Assembly (NCBI RefSeq): GCF_029285175.1
Contig: NZ_JABEDH010000001.1
Coordinates: forward strand, 744,001-808,000
Source: Sulfitobacter sp. M05
Lineage (GTDB): Bacteria; Pseudomonadota; Alphaproteobacteria; Rhodobacterales; Rhodobacteraceae
Length of the DNA: 64,000 bases
Direction of reading: 5' to 3'
Numbering within the stretch: the stretch's first letter is position 1; every line of letters starts with the position of its first letter. This document shows, in pieces, positions 1-6,604 of this stretch. A program made the position numbers and the translations under genes. The notes under the pieces were generated by a model that was not told the origin of the DNA, did not search any database, and worked only from the letters and a program-made list of their open reading frames with translations.

Positions 1-249
1 ACGGATTTCAAGAGACATAAGCCGCATTCCCCAAGTGGCCGAGCCGCTCGCCAATGTCGCGACGCGGTAGAGAAATCCGGCAACCAGCATCAGAAAGGGA
101 AAGAAAAACAGACCGGTAAAGGCCGTAAAGGGCAGAATGATCAAGCAGATGACAAAAATCAGGATCATGTCGAATATCCATGCCATAAGCCGTTTGCTGG
201 GCACGCTTGCGTAAAATTGTGGTTGGATTTCGGGGTCGGGTGTCATCAT
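1..249 (-). CDS. RDD family membrane protein (partial, N-terminal part)
   Basis: The first 83 residues of a minus-strand protein are present; the rest lies beyond the left edge. The start is one of two adjacent ATG codons (249 or 246). The sequence has the RDD-family opening, with SKRLMAWIFDMIL followed by two strongly hydrophobic segments (about residues 25-42 and 45-62) and the motif GSATWGMRLMSLEIR that follows in RDD proteins. RDD proteins are small polytopic membrane proteins of mostly unknown, possibly transport-related, role. The gene lies 54 bp downstream of the DUF2852 gene on the same strand and is probably co-transcribed with it. Confidence 0.8.
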   Translation of the reverse strand, partial: MMTPDPEIQPQFYASVPSKRLMAWIFDMILIFVICLIILPFTAFTGLFFFPFLMLVAGFLYRVATLASGSATWGMRLMSLEIR

Positions 250-303
250 TGTCTTGTTCTCTATTTTGGGTGCCCTCCGGTGTGGACCAGAGGGCAAGGA
301 AGT

Positions 304-714
304 TTAAGCCTCGTTTGGGGCGTCTTCACGTTTGGCGCGGTCGTCCATAAACTGGTCGAACTCGGCTTTGTCCTTGGCATCGCGCAGACGTTCCAGGAAG
401 GCCTCGAAATTGGTCTGCTCTTCTTCAAGACGGCGCAGCGTATCGGCCTTGTAGGCGTCAAAGGCGGAATTGCCGGTGCTGCGGGTGGACATCACGGTGC
501 GGCTGCGGCGCTGTGCGCAGGATTTGCCAGAAAACATACGTTTACTCCAGATCATATAAGCAAGAAGGGCGAGGCCAACCGGCCAGAAAAAGACGAAGCA
601 GAGGACCATAGCGGCGATCCATGCGCCTTTGCCCTTGGCGTCAAGCCAGTTTTCTGTGCGGGCAAACCAATTTGGACGGGTCGCAAATGGTTGCTCGGAT
701 GCAAGTGTGTTCAT
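304..714 (-). CDS. DUF2852 family membrane protein
   Basis: This 136-residue protein matches the DUF2852 pattern known from alphaproteobacteria: an N-terminal stretch ending in DAKGKGAW, one hydrophobic segment (about residues 31-54, WIAAMVLCFVFFWPVGLALL), a basic patch, then a C-terminal coiled-coil-like acidic helix (LRRLEEEQTNFEAFLERLRDAKDKAEF spread over about residues 92-120). Function is unknown; a short membrane-anchored protein with a cytoplasmic helical tail is what can be seen. Two copies of a dyad-containing 22-bp element lie upstream. It probably heads an operon with the RDD gene. Confidence 0.85.
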   Translation of the reverse strand: MNTLASEQPFATRPNWFARTENWLDAKGKGAWIAAMVLCFVFFWPVGLALLAYMIWSKRMFSGKSCAQRRSRTVMSTRSTGNSAFDAYKADTLRRLEEEQTNFEAFLERLRDAKDKAEFDQFMDDRAKREDAPNEA

Positions 715-771
715 GGTCGGGCCTTTCGAATATGTAGGCCTGACTGCGGCCTAGCTGCTTAAAAGGTCTTA

Positions 772-851
772 TGTGAATGCCTTTTACATTTATCAAAATG
801 GGGATTGTTTGGCCGGATGCAAGGAAAAATGTGAATGTTATTTACATTTAT
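772..851. promoter_or_regulatory. Two copies of a TGTRAAW-N3-ATTCACA dyad upstream of DUF2852
   Basis: Positions 772-793 and 830-851 carry two copies of one 22-bp element (plus strand TGTGAATG-N3-TTTACATTTAT), 58 bp apart. Each contains an imperfect dyad, read on the minus strand as TGTAAAT/A-N3-ATTCACA. They lie 58 and 116 bp upstream of the DUF2852 start, where an operator would be expected. I do not recognise the cognate regulator. Confidence 0.4.
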
Positions 852-896
852 TTAAGAATTGCCTTTAAATCAGTGGCTTAGGTGTAGAGCCTGACC

Positions 897-1069
897 GTAG
901 CGCGACACCAATTTCTGCAGTGAATGACAGAGATATTTGCAGCAAACAGTTTTTCGTTAAATGTGTGTTAAAGAGCCTTTGAACGGTTGATTGTGGTGAA
1001 TGTAGCTGTAGCGCGACACCAATTTCTGCAGTGAATGACAGACATTTCTGCAGCAAACAGTTTTTGTTC
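897..1069. repeat. Pair of ~60-bp direct repeats
   Basis: Copy 1 starts at 897 and copy 2 at 1008, offset 111 bp. The first 35 bases are identical (beginning GTAGCGCGACACCAATTTCT), a short divergent patch follows, then GCAGCAAACAGTTTTT is shared again. Copy 2 has CTGCAG both before and after its central part. The repeats sit at the edge of the prophage-derived region. They could be a dispersed intergenic repeat or the remains of mobile-element ends. Confidence 0.6.
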
Positions 1070-1154
1070 TAATGCTTCATATACGGCAATAATCACCGCC
1101 TGATGTAGTGCTGTTGTTGCGCTCTCCCATTGAAACCGCCGCCCTACGTAGACA

Positions 1155-1727
1155 TCAAACCATTGAGATGGCTTCCTTTGGTGTCGCAACAACACAACCT
1201 TCAAAACGCGCACATTTCTGTATCTTTCTAAAATTCCGGTCGCCTGTAACGAAAACATGCCGCTGGTGATGAATGTGAGACCAAATCATCTGGCGGTCAC
1301 ACCAAGCGTTTCGCCACTTGAAATGTTGTTTTGCGGATAGACCATCCACCGTTTTGGAGAGCGAAACGGCGTAGTCATCGAGCGCAAAAGGCAAATTTGG
1401 AAACAAAACCTTATGAATTTCGCGTTCCAATTTGTCACTTTCTTCTGACCCCCAAATTGCTGCGTCCCAATAACTGATATCTTGGTAAAGTATGCCAAAA
1501 ATTTGTGGAATGTCTTCCACGCCAACAGCTTTCAAACGACCCAGAAAATCGCCATAGGTAGGCAAAAAATAGTCGCCTTTCTGTCGCTCAGAGGCACTAA
1601 CGGCTATGAAGGCAACAGACACATCGTTTTTTCGGTGACCTTCAATGAGTTCCCAGATGTAATTTGCAGCTTCCCTCTCTTCGGAAAGATCTATCAAACA
1701 GTTGGTGTCAAATGTGAAAGTAATCAT
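1155..1727 (-). CDS. PIN-domain protein in prophage-derived region
   Basis: The 190-residue product opens with ITFTFDTNCLIDLSEE, the PIN-domain start with its first catalytic aspartate. Near the C-terminus it has HVFVTGDRNFRK (about residues 157-168), the typical late acidic position of PIN nucleases. PIN proteins are usually Mg-dependent RNases, often toxins of toxin-antitoxin pairs. No small antitoxin gene is visible on either side, so calling it a toxin would be a guess. The gene is visibly AT-richer than the core genes, consistent with transfer. It follows the methyltransferase gene on the same strand after a 128-bp gap. Confidence 0.65.
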   Translation of the reverse strand: MITFTFDTNCLIDLSEEREAANYIWELIEGHRKNDVSVAFIAVSASERQKGDYFLPTYGDFLGRLKAVGVEDIPQIFGILYQDISYWDAAIWGSEESDKLEREIHKVLFPNLPFALDDYAVSLSKTVDGLSAKQHFKWRNAWCDRQMIWSHIHHQRHVFVTGDRNFRKIQKCARFEGCVVATPKEAISMV

Positions 1728-1855
1728 ACCCGAGTGATATGTGGTCGCCTTTGCTCTAGCAAATACAAATGATGAATAGCACTGGAGTTGTTGTCCGCTG
1801 CGTCCCGCGTACCTGCCATTGAGGCATTCTTAGGTAGATACCAAAAATGGCCCCT

Positions 1856-2758
1856 TTAAGGGGCCATTAACACTCCTCTTAAATACTGCCACGCATTTGC
1901 CGCAGCCAAGGGGACCACCCCGTTGCCGGCCGCAGCGGATCGCTCCACCCAGAGGGCCATCCCATCATCCAGTCGCTGAACGCTGGGTTTAAGGTCAGGG
2001 CACCGGTCGAGTGTTTTTCGCCATTCAGCAAGATCACTCGGCATCGGTGGGAATGGGGGAAGTTGTTGCCCTTCCATCCCATCGCCGTTGCCAAGTCCCA
2101 GAAGAGCGTCCAGGTTGTTGCTTGGTTTTTCAACCCGATCTGACTGCCGACTTGATTCTGATCGATCTTGAACGCCATCCCCTGCGGACCAATGGCCAGA
2201 CAGGCCCGGTTGCCTGACCCTTTCACAGTCGGCGTGGCCCAGAATGAACACCCTTTCACGGGTATGCGTCCCGCCAACTTCCGCCGCTGATACGACCCGC
2301 GCTGCAATCCGGTAGCCCATTTCCTGAAGGTCTCGGCAGACGTCTTGGAAGCCAAGGGTGAGATGTCCGGGCACGTTTTCGAAGAACACCCACTCTGGCT
2401 GGACCTCTGAGGTGATCCGAGCGACCTCTGGCCAGAGATGTCTTGGATCGTCGTTTCCCTTTCGATTGCCGCTGAGAGTGAACGGTTGGCACGGATATCC
2501 GGCAGTGATGATATGAACTTTTCCGCGCCACGGGTTGCCATCGAAGGATTTGAGATTGTCCCATACAGGAGCCGGAGCCAAGGACGTATCCGCCATCCGC
2601 GCCACGAGAGTGGCCGCGCTGTAACTGTTTCGCTCGACATGACAAACAGTTCGATATCCGGGTTCTGCGATATGCAGTCCAAGGTCCAATCCGCCGACAC
2701 CGGCGCAAAGACTGATGCCGCGAAAGTCGTTATGTCTTTTGGTGGTATGAAGAGCCAC
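1856..2758 (-). CDS. DNA cytosine-5 methyltransferase (phage type)
   Basis: This 300-residue protein carries the canonical C5-MTase motifs: I (SLCAGVGGLDLGL, about 16-28), IV with the catalytic Cys (GYPCQPFTLSG, about 87-97), VI (FENVPG, about 126), VIII (RERVFILGH, about 167) and X (GNGVVPLAAANAW, near the end). It would methylate cytosine in a specific DNA sequence using S-adenosylmethionine. The GTG start at 2758 lies inside the end of the upstream com-like gene, implying translational coupling. No restriction endonuclease gene is next to it, so it is an orphan. Prophages often carry such enzymes for restriction avoidance. All key motifs are intact, so it may still be active. Confidence 0.9.
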   Translation of the reverse strand: MALHTTKRHNDFRGISLCAGVGGLDLGLHIAEPGYRTVCHVERNSYSAATLVARMADTSLAPAPVWDNLKSFDGNPWRGKVHIITAGYPCQPFTLSGNRKGNDDPRHLWPEVARITSEVQPEWVFFENVPGHLTLGFQDVCRDLQEMGYRIAARVVSAAEVGGTHTRERVFILGHADCERVRQPGLSGHWSAGDGVQDRSESSRQSDRVEKPSNNLDALLGLGNGDGMEGQQLPPFPPMPSDLAEWRKTLDRCPDLKPSVQRLDDGMALWVERSAAAGNGVVPLAAANAWQYLRGVLMAP

Positions 2759-2936
2759 ATGTAGCCTCTTTTCCTTCGCGATCAGGTCGCTCTGGTGAAG
2801 GGCTCGTCATTGGCCTCAAATTGTTAAACTGGCGGCATCTGGGGCACTTGATTGACAAGCTCCCAGCTAAGCCGCCGTTATCCATCTTAAATAGCAGCTT
2901 TGAACAGCCGGTGCATCTAATTTCTTCTTGGTTCAC
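2730..2936 (-). CDS. Com-like zinc-finger regulator
   Basis: The 68-residue product has two CxxC pairs (IRCTGCSKLL and IKCPRCRQFNNLR), the signature of the phage Mu Com family (Mu-like_Com). Mu Com is a zinc-finger RNA-binding protein that activates translation of the DNA-modification gene mom. Here the next gene, overlapping by 29 bp, is a cytosine methyltransferase rather than mom. The inference is that this protein controls translation of that methyltransferase. The C-terminal tail is polar (PSPERPDREG). Confidence 0.8.
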   Translation of the reverse strand: MNQEEIRCTGCSKLLFKMDNGGLAGSLSIKCPRCRQFNNLRPMTSPSPERPDREGKEATCGSSYHQKT

Positions 2937-3038
2937 GGGGTGGAATCACCTCATTGTGGCCTTTCCCTGATCAGGGTGGGAGCGGCCATAATGTTTACCT
3001 GGTCGGCGGGGTCTGGTGTGAGAGCTTAAGCCCCGTGT

Positions 3039-3062
3039 CAGAGGGCGTGTTAACGCCCTCTG
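3039..3062. repeat. Perfect hairpin CAGAGGGCG-N6-CGCCCTCTG
   Basis: A 9-bp perfect stem with a 6-base loop lies just past the end of the small membrane protein gene and upstream of com (minus strand). No T-run follows on either strand, so it is at best a weak terminator. It could also be an RNA structure in the leader of com. Confidence 0.4.
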
Positions 3063-3083
3063 ACCTCCTGTAAGGGATTGGCT

Positions 3084-3392
3084 CTAAGGGGGGATTGGAT
3101 CAGTAAGACCTGATTTCCTGATGGTTTCAGCCGTTTCAGCGGCCCTTTGTCGTCGTTCAGCCTCTGCTTCGAGCCGTTCAGGTTCCTTGATCCAATTGTA
3201 GATGGGTTCGTGCAGCGTGCTGCTGTAAACGCCCCCTTCAACAACCAGAGCAACCAAAACGACCAGTAGCGAAGCCCACGAGATACCCCCTCCGAATGCA
3301 TCCAGCGCCCAGAGGGCCACGACGGCCATGAGCGCAATTGCTGCGGTCAGAAGGAAAAATCCGGTCAGTGCTCGTCCGAATGTCGAGTGCAT
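3084..3392 (-). CDS. Small membrane protein, prophage-associated
   Basis: The 102-residue product has two predicted membrane segments (about residues 8-32, FFLLTAAIALMAVVALWAL, and 38-57, SWASLLVVLVALVVEGGVY). A charged cytoplasmic tail follows (KEPERLEAEAERRQRAAETAE). It lies after the tail gene D on the same strand. Its size, topology and position would suit a holin-like or other phage membrane protein, but I see no family signature. An overlapping reading frame at 3050-3337 looks like a shadow. Confidence 0.55.
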   Translation of the reverse strand: MHSTFGRALTGFFLLTAAIALMAVVALWALDAFGGGISWASLLVVLVALVVEGGVYSSTLHEPIYNWIKEPERLEAEAERRQRAAETAETIRKSGLTDPIPP

Positions 3393-3432
3393 TGATTTCG
3401 TCCTAAATTGATGTCGATTGAAACCGGGGCAT

Positions 3433-4107
3433 TTAATCGCCCCGGCGTTTGCTACATGAACGGCGATGAAGCCGTGCCAATTGTTCGGGGCTATCCCACT
3501 GCCAGCGGGTCAGTTCGGACGCCAGAATGGGCTGCGCAACGATCTGCTGGCCGTCAGCCGTCAGACCTTCGCCACGCTTGACCACCAGCAAGGTGCCCGC
3601 CGCTGGTTTTGCGGTGGCATCCAAGACGCGGGCCAGCCGGGTCAGAAAGTGCAGATCGCTCTCGGCGGTCTGTGCAACATAGGGGTAGGGGGTGTCCGCA
3701 ATGGACGCTCCGATAACGGGACGCAGGCCGGTTTCGCTGGCAATTTTCTTGGCGATGTCGCCCAGCGTGGTGTCTCTCCAGCCACGGGTGCGCGGTGCCC
3801 GAATGCCTGATCCCATGTCGGCAGCTTTCGCGCCGATCTGGATGACAGCCGGGGGGCCGGAACCTTCGGTGGTATCGACGATATAGCGGCCCATATGGGT
3901 CAACCCGGTTTCTCGGAAGCCCAGATGCACCTCAAGAGCGGCCCCGTGCTTTGGCAGGGCAAGCACGCCGTCGCGGTCATCCACGGTCATGTCCAGCCGA
4001 TCGGCTTTGACACCCTCGTCATCGGTGATCGACAACTGGACCAGCCGGTCACGGATGTTGAGCGTGACGTCGACGCCATCTGCCAGAATGAGATACTCAG
4101 GGGTCAT
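3433..4107 (-). CDS. Phage late control protein D (P2 gpD-like), C-terminally truncated
   Basis: The 224-residue product resembles the N-terminal two-thirds of the P2 gpD/baseplate-hub family, with features such as DGVDVTLNIRDRL, GRYIVDTTE and DTPYPYVAQTAESDLHFLTRLAR. Family members are usually about 330-390 residues. Here the frame ends in RLHRRSCSKRRGD shortly after ELTRWQWDS, so the C-terminal domain is missing. The start overlaps the stop of the X gene (ATGA). In P2-like phages gpD closes the tail operon and forms the spike hub. The truncation suggests the tail module no longer makes a working particle. Confidence 0.8.
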   Translation of the reverse strand: MTPEYLILADGVDVTLNIRDRLVQLSITDDEGVKADRLDMTVDDRDGVLALPKHGAALEVHLGFRETGLTHMGRYIVDTTEGSGPPAVIQIGAKAADMGSGIRAPRTRGWRDTTLGDIAKKIASETGLRPVIGASIADTPYPYVAQTAESDLHFLTRLARVLDATAKPAAGTLLVVKRGEGLTADGQQIVAQPILASELTRWQWDSPEQLARLHRRSCSKRRGD

Positions 4108-4316
4108 GTTGTCCCCCAGAGCCGTTGTGTGGCGCGCCGCGTTGGCGGGGCCAGATCGGGCAGGGTGATGGTCAGCCCGTAAGGCAGGGTATTGCCAAAA
4201 GCCGCCAGACCCGGATTGGCGTCATAGACTTTTGCAAGATGATCCTCACGGCCATAGTGCGCGTGGCACACACGATCGAGCATGTCACCGGCGTGGGTGG
4301 TGTAGGTCAAAACCAT
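4104..4316 (-). CDS. Phage tail protein X (P2 gpX-like, LysM-like)
   Basis: I chose the ATG at 4316, giving 70 residues beginning MVLTYTTHAGDMLDRVCHAH. The pattern with the segment KVYDANPGLAAFGNTLPYG is characteristic of P2 gpX, a small LysM-like tail protein. The start overlaps the end of the U gene by 10 bp, and the stop overlaps the start of D by 4 bp. This keeps the conserved order U-X-D with translational coupling. A longer frame upstream (to 4445) lies antisense-like within U and is not used. Confidence 0.85.
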   Translation of the reverse strand: MVLTYTTHAGDMLDRVCHAHYGREDHLAKVYDANPGLAAFGNTLPYGLTITLPDLAPPTRRATQRLWGTT

Positions 4317-4717
4317 AGCCCGTCTCCATCCTGCCCATAGACTTTTAAGGTGATGTTGAACTCGATTTTTCGGGGTGCGCCGTCCGTCAGAAAGTGGGTT
4401 TTGGTCTCTTCGATGTTGGTGATGACCCAGCGTGACCAGACCCACCCCATGCCATCGACCAACAGGAACGGCTGACCGTTCTTTGCGAACTCCCGCATCA
4501 AATCAATCTGACGCAGACCCCCTCGGAAATGCGGATAGATCACGCCACTGAGCTGGATGGTTTCTGCGCCGGGCCCCATGAACTGAAGCGACGGATAGCG
4601 CCCGATGCGGTCCACCTGTTCCCAACGGAACTCAGCAGAGCGGGTGAGCTTCTGATAGGACGTCTGACCGATGCCAAACCGCAAAGCCCCCAGCGCCATC
4701 ATGACCAGATCAAGCAT
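4307..4717 (-). CDS. Phage tail protein U (P2 gpU-like)
   Basis: The product (136 residues from the ATG at 4717) matches the gpU family: a hydrophobic start MLDLVMMALGALRFG, then FRWEQVDRIGRYPSLQFMG, and a C-terminal KIEFNITLKVYGQDG. gpU is a tail-completion/terminator protein in P2-like phages. The chosen ATG overlaps the stop of the tape-measure fragment (ATG-CTTGA) and follows a G-rich SD. An ATG at 4729 (MGVFML) is a possible alternative. The protein looks full length and undamaged. Confidence 0.85.
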   Translation of the reverse strand: MLDLVMMALGALRFGIGQTSYQKLTRSAEFRWEQVDRIGRYPSLQFMGPGAETIQLSGVIYPHFRGGLRQIDLMREFAKNGQPFLLVDGMGWVWSRWVITNIEETKTHFLTDGAPRKIEFNITLKVYGQDGDGLWF

Positions 4718-5375
4718 AAAGACCCCCATCGTGCAGATCCGCGTCATCGCCACCCATGGCACGCTTGACCTGATCGCGGGTTGCACGGGCCAAAGCGTTC
4801 ACGTCCATGCCGGGGGCCGCGTGGACATGAATATCGCCGATGCTGAGCGAACGACCGCCGCCACCGCCGCCGCCAGCACCGGCGGCGACACGGGGTCTGG
4901 CGCTGGCGATCCGGAAGGCTGGTGTCGAGCTGATGTTGTGCCGCACCCGCTGCGACAATGCCATCATCTGCTGAAGGCCACGGTTGTGCAGTATCCAGCC
5001 GCCACGATCACGGTATTCCAGCTCCGGACCTTGCTCCCCCGTCATCAACCAGCCGCGACCAAAAGAGCCACCGACCGCGCGTTTCTGAATGGCAGGACCG
5101 CCTCCCGGACCCGGCGATGGCACGCCCGTTCTCGCTGGATTTGCAAGGGCTTTAATCCGCTGTTGAAGAAGGTCAGCGCGCTTGATGGCGCGGTCGATCT
5201 GGGTGGCATCGATGCGGGGCCGTGTGACGGACTGACCAACCTCGCTCAGATCGGATTTCAACGCGGTGGTTTTCTCCCCGGCGGCATCAAGATCACCTGT
5301 CTGCACCTGTGTTTTCACCGCGCCATCTTGCGCACCCGGTGCGGCTTTGCCGTGGACCTGCTGGAAAGCCTGCGT
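4710..5375 (-). pseudogene. Phage tail tape-measure protein, C-terminal fragment
   Basis: The open frame runs from 4710 up to about 5468, but its upper end reads through the tRNA-Asn terminator. The first credible methionine is near 5375 (MTQAFQQVHGKAAPG). Sequence features are those of a P2-like tape-measure C-terminus: GGSFGRGWLMTGEQGPELEYRD, a glycine run, and GDIHVHAAPGMDVNALARATRDQVKRAM. Tape-measure proteins normally exceed 600 residues, so the N-terminal majority is missing. Upstream of about 5380 another minus-strand frame (QEISSDQVGEQVGGAAWD) looks more protein-like, suggesting a frameshift there as well. It is a remnant joined to the region just past tRNA-Asn. Confidence 0.7.
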
Positions 5376-5454
5376 CATAGCCGATGTCGTGTTTGTCCCA
5401 GGCAGCACCGCCGACCTGTTCCCCAACCTGATCGCTTGAAATTTCCTGAAATGC

Positions 5455-5491
5455 AAAAAAGCCACCAAGCTGTTGAGCTTAGTGGCTTTTT
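5455..5491 (-). terminator. Rho-independent terminator of tRNA-Asn
   Basis: An 11-bp stem with one mismatch (GCCACCAAGCT/AGCTTAGTGGC, 5461-5486, loop GTTG) is flanked by A-run and T-run. On the minus strand it starts two bases after the tRNA CCA end and is followed by six Ts. The prophage remnant begins immediately beyond it. Confidence 0.85.
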
Positions 5492-5492
5492 A

Positions 5493-5567
5493 TGGCTCCG
5501 ACGGTAGGGATCGAACCTACGACCAATTGATTAACAGTCAACTGCTCTACCGCTGAGCTACGTCGGA
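5493..5567 (-). tRNA. tRNA-Asn(GTT)
   Basis: Read on the minus strand, the gene begins TCCGACGTAGCTCAGC and has the anticodon loop CTGTTAA (anticodon GTT). Its T-arm is GGTTCGATCC and its acceptor ends CGTCGGA-G-CCA with CCA encoded. All arms pair. Its 3' end faces the prophage remnant; tRNA 3' ends are common phage attachment sites. I did not find an obvious second copy of the 3' end within the window. Confidence 0.95.
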
Positions 5568-5641
5568 ACGGTAAAGGCGTAATAGCCAAAGTGTTTTGGG
5601 ACGTCTAGAGGAATTTTCCCGAAATTCGGATATTTTTTGCC

Positions 5642-6559
5642 TTACCTTACGACCCTTTGAAATTCGGCCTCTGCATGCAAGGGGCCGCGAGGTTCGACAG
5701 TGGTTTTCCCCGTGAGATCAACGAGGTGGGCGAGGACATTGCGGGTGGCAGCCCCCAGCAGGGCGGCGGGCGTTTCGGCGTAAACATGTTCTGCGATGCT
5801 GCGCGCAGTTGCGGGGCCGGCATCAAGCGCCTGCAAAATCGCGGTCTCGCGTGAATTCCGGTGTGCTACCAGCCATGCCAACCGTCCGGCAGTGTCGGTG
5901 ACTGCCGCCCCGTGACCGGGATAGAATATGCGCCAGTCCCCTTGTGCCAGTTTGGCGCAGGAGGCCATAAAATCCGTGAGGTCGCCATCGGGGGGAGAAA
6001 CCAGTGACGAGGCCCAGCCCATCACATGATCTGCCGTGAAGCAGGCATCTCCCCAGCCAAGCGACAGGTGGTTGCCAATATGCCCCGGGGTGTGCAGCGC
6101 CTCTAGTTGCCAGCCATCTCCATGTAAAACCTCGCCATCCTTCAGAAGGATATCGGGGGCAAAATTGCTGTCGATACCTTCACCGCCCCCGATCAATCCG
6201 CTTTGGGCCAATTCCTGCATAACTTCTGAGCGTCCCGCGGTGGCTCCGCCGAAGGCATGGATCGGTGCGCCGCAGGCATCGGCCAGCGGCCGGGCCAGGG
6301 GGGAGTGGTCAAGGTGTGTATGGGTCACAATGATATGGGTGATTTTCTGATCCGGCCCGACAGATGCCAGAATCGCCGCCAGATGGGAATCATCTGCGGG
6401 GCCCGGATCGATTACGGCAAGGCCACCTGTTCCCAGTAAATAGGTATTGGTGCCGCGATAGGTCATCGGTGAGGGGTTCGGTGCGACCAGCCTGCGCAAT
6501 CCGGGCTCCAGTTCTTCGGCGACACCGATGGCGGGGTCAAAGTCGTCAGGGGGCAGCAT
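5642..6559 (-). CDS. MBL-fold metallo-hydrolase
   Basis: The start ATG at 6559 gives 305 residues (MLPPDDFDPAIGVAEEL); the longer frame upstream is non-coding. The metallo-beta-lactamase ligands are visible: THTHLDHSPL (HxHxDH), a later TPGHIGNHL, FTADHVMGW and FYPGHGAAV. The C-terminal 80 residues form a helical winged-helix-like region as in LACTB2-type hydrolases. Members hydrolyse thioesters, phosphodiesters or RNA; the substrate here is unknown. The gene is transcribed away from the sensor kinase at 6605, sharing a 45-bp divergent promoter region. Confidence 0.85.
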   Translation of the reverse strand: MLPPDDFDPAIGVAEELEPGLRRLVAPNPSPMTYRGTNTYLLGTGGLAVIDPGPADDSHLAAILASVGPDQKITHIIVTHTHLDHSPLARPLADACGAPIHAFGGATAGRSEVMQELAQSGLIGGGEGIDSNFAPDILLKDGEVLHGDGWQLEALHTPGHIGNHLSLGWGDACFTADHVMGWASSLVSPPDGDLTDFMASCAKLAQGDWRIFYPGHGAAVTDTAGRLAWLVAHRNSRETAILQALDAGPATARSIAEHVYAETPAALLGAATRNVLAHLVDLTGKTTVEPRGPLHAEAEFQRVVR

Positions 6560-6604
6560 GGTTTGGCCTTTCACTAGGGTATGGTGCTGGGTAAGCTGTA
6601 GCCC

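Larger units (their letters stand above)
715..1154. other. Intergenic region without a supported gene
   Basis: This 440-bp stretch between the DUF2852 gene and the PIN-domain gene is AT-richer than its surroundings. It holds the two dyads (772-851) and a long direct repeat (897-1069). Short open frames exist on the minus strand, but they read through the repeat and look non-coding. It probably marks the left junction of the accessory region. Confidence 0.5.

Noticed and set aside
1155-1727. Toxin-antitoxin module with the PIN protein
   Set aside because: No small partner gene on either side; only the PIN domain itself is supported.
2256-2708. 150-codon frame inside the methyltransferase
   Set aside because: Out-of-frame shadow with no family resemblance.
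1879-2760. Alternative 293-codon frame for the methyltransferase region
   Set aside because: It lacks all C5-MTase motifs; the frame ending at 1856 has them in order.
4671-5507. Plus-strand 278-codon frame opposite the tail genes
   Set aside because: It is antisense to the tape-measure and U genes, which have recognisable protein families; composition fits a shadow frame.
5493-5567. An attachment-site duplication of the tRNA-Asn 3' end in the window
   Set aside because: No second copy of the final 15-20 bases was seen by eye near the left junction; a search is needed.
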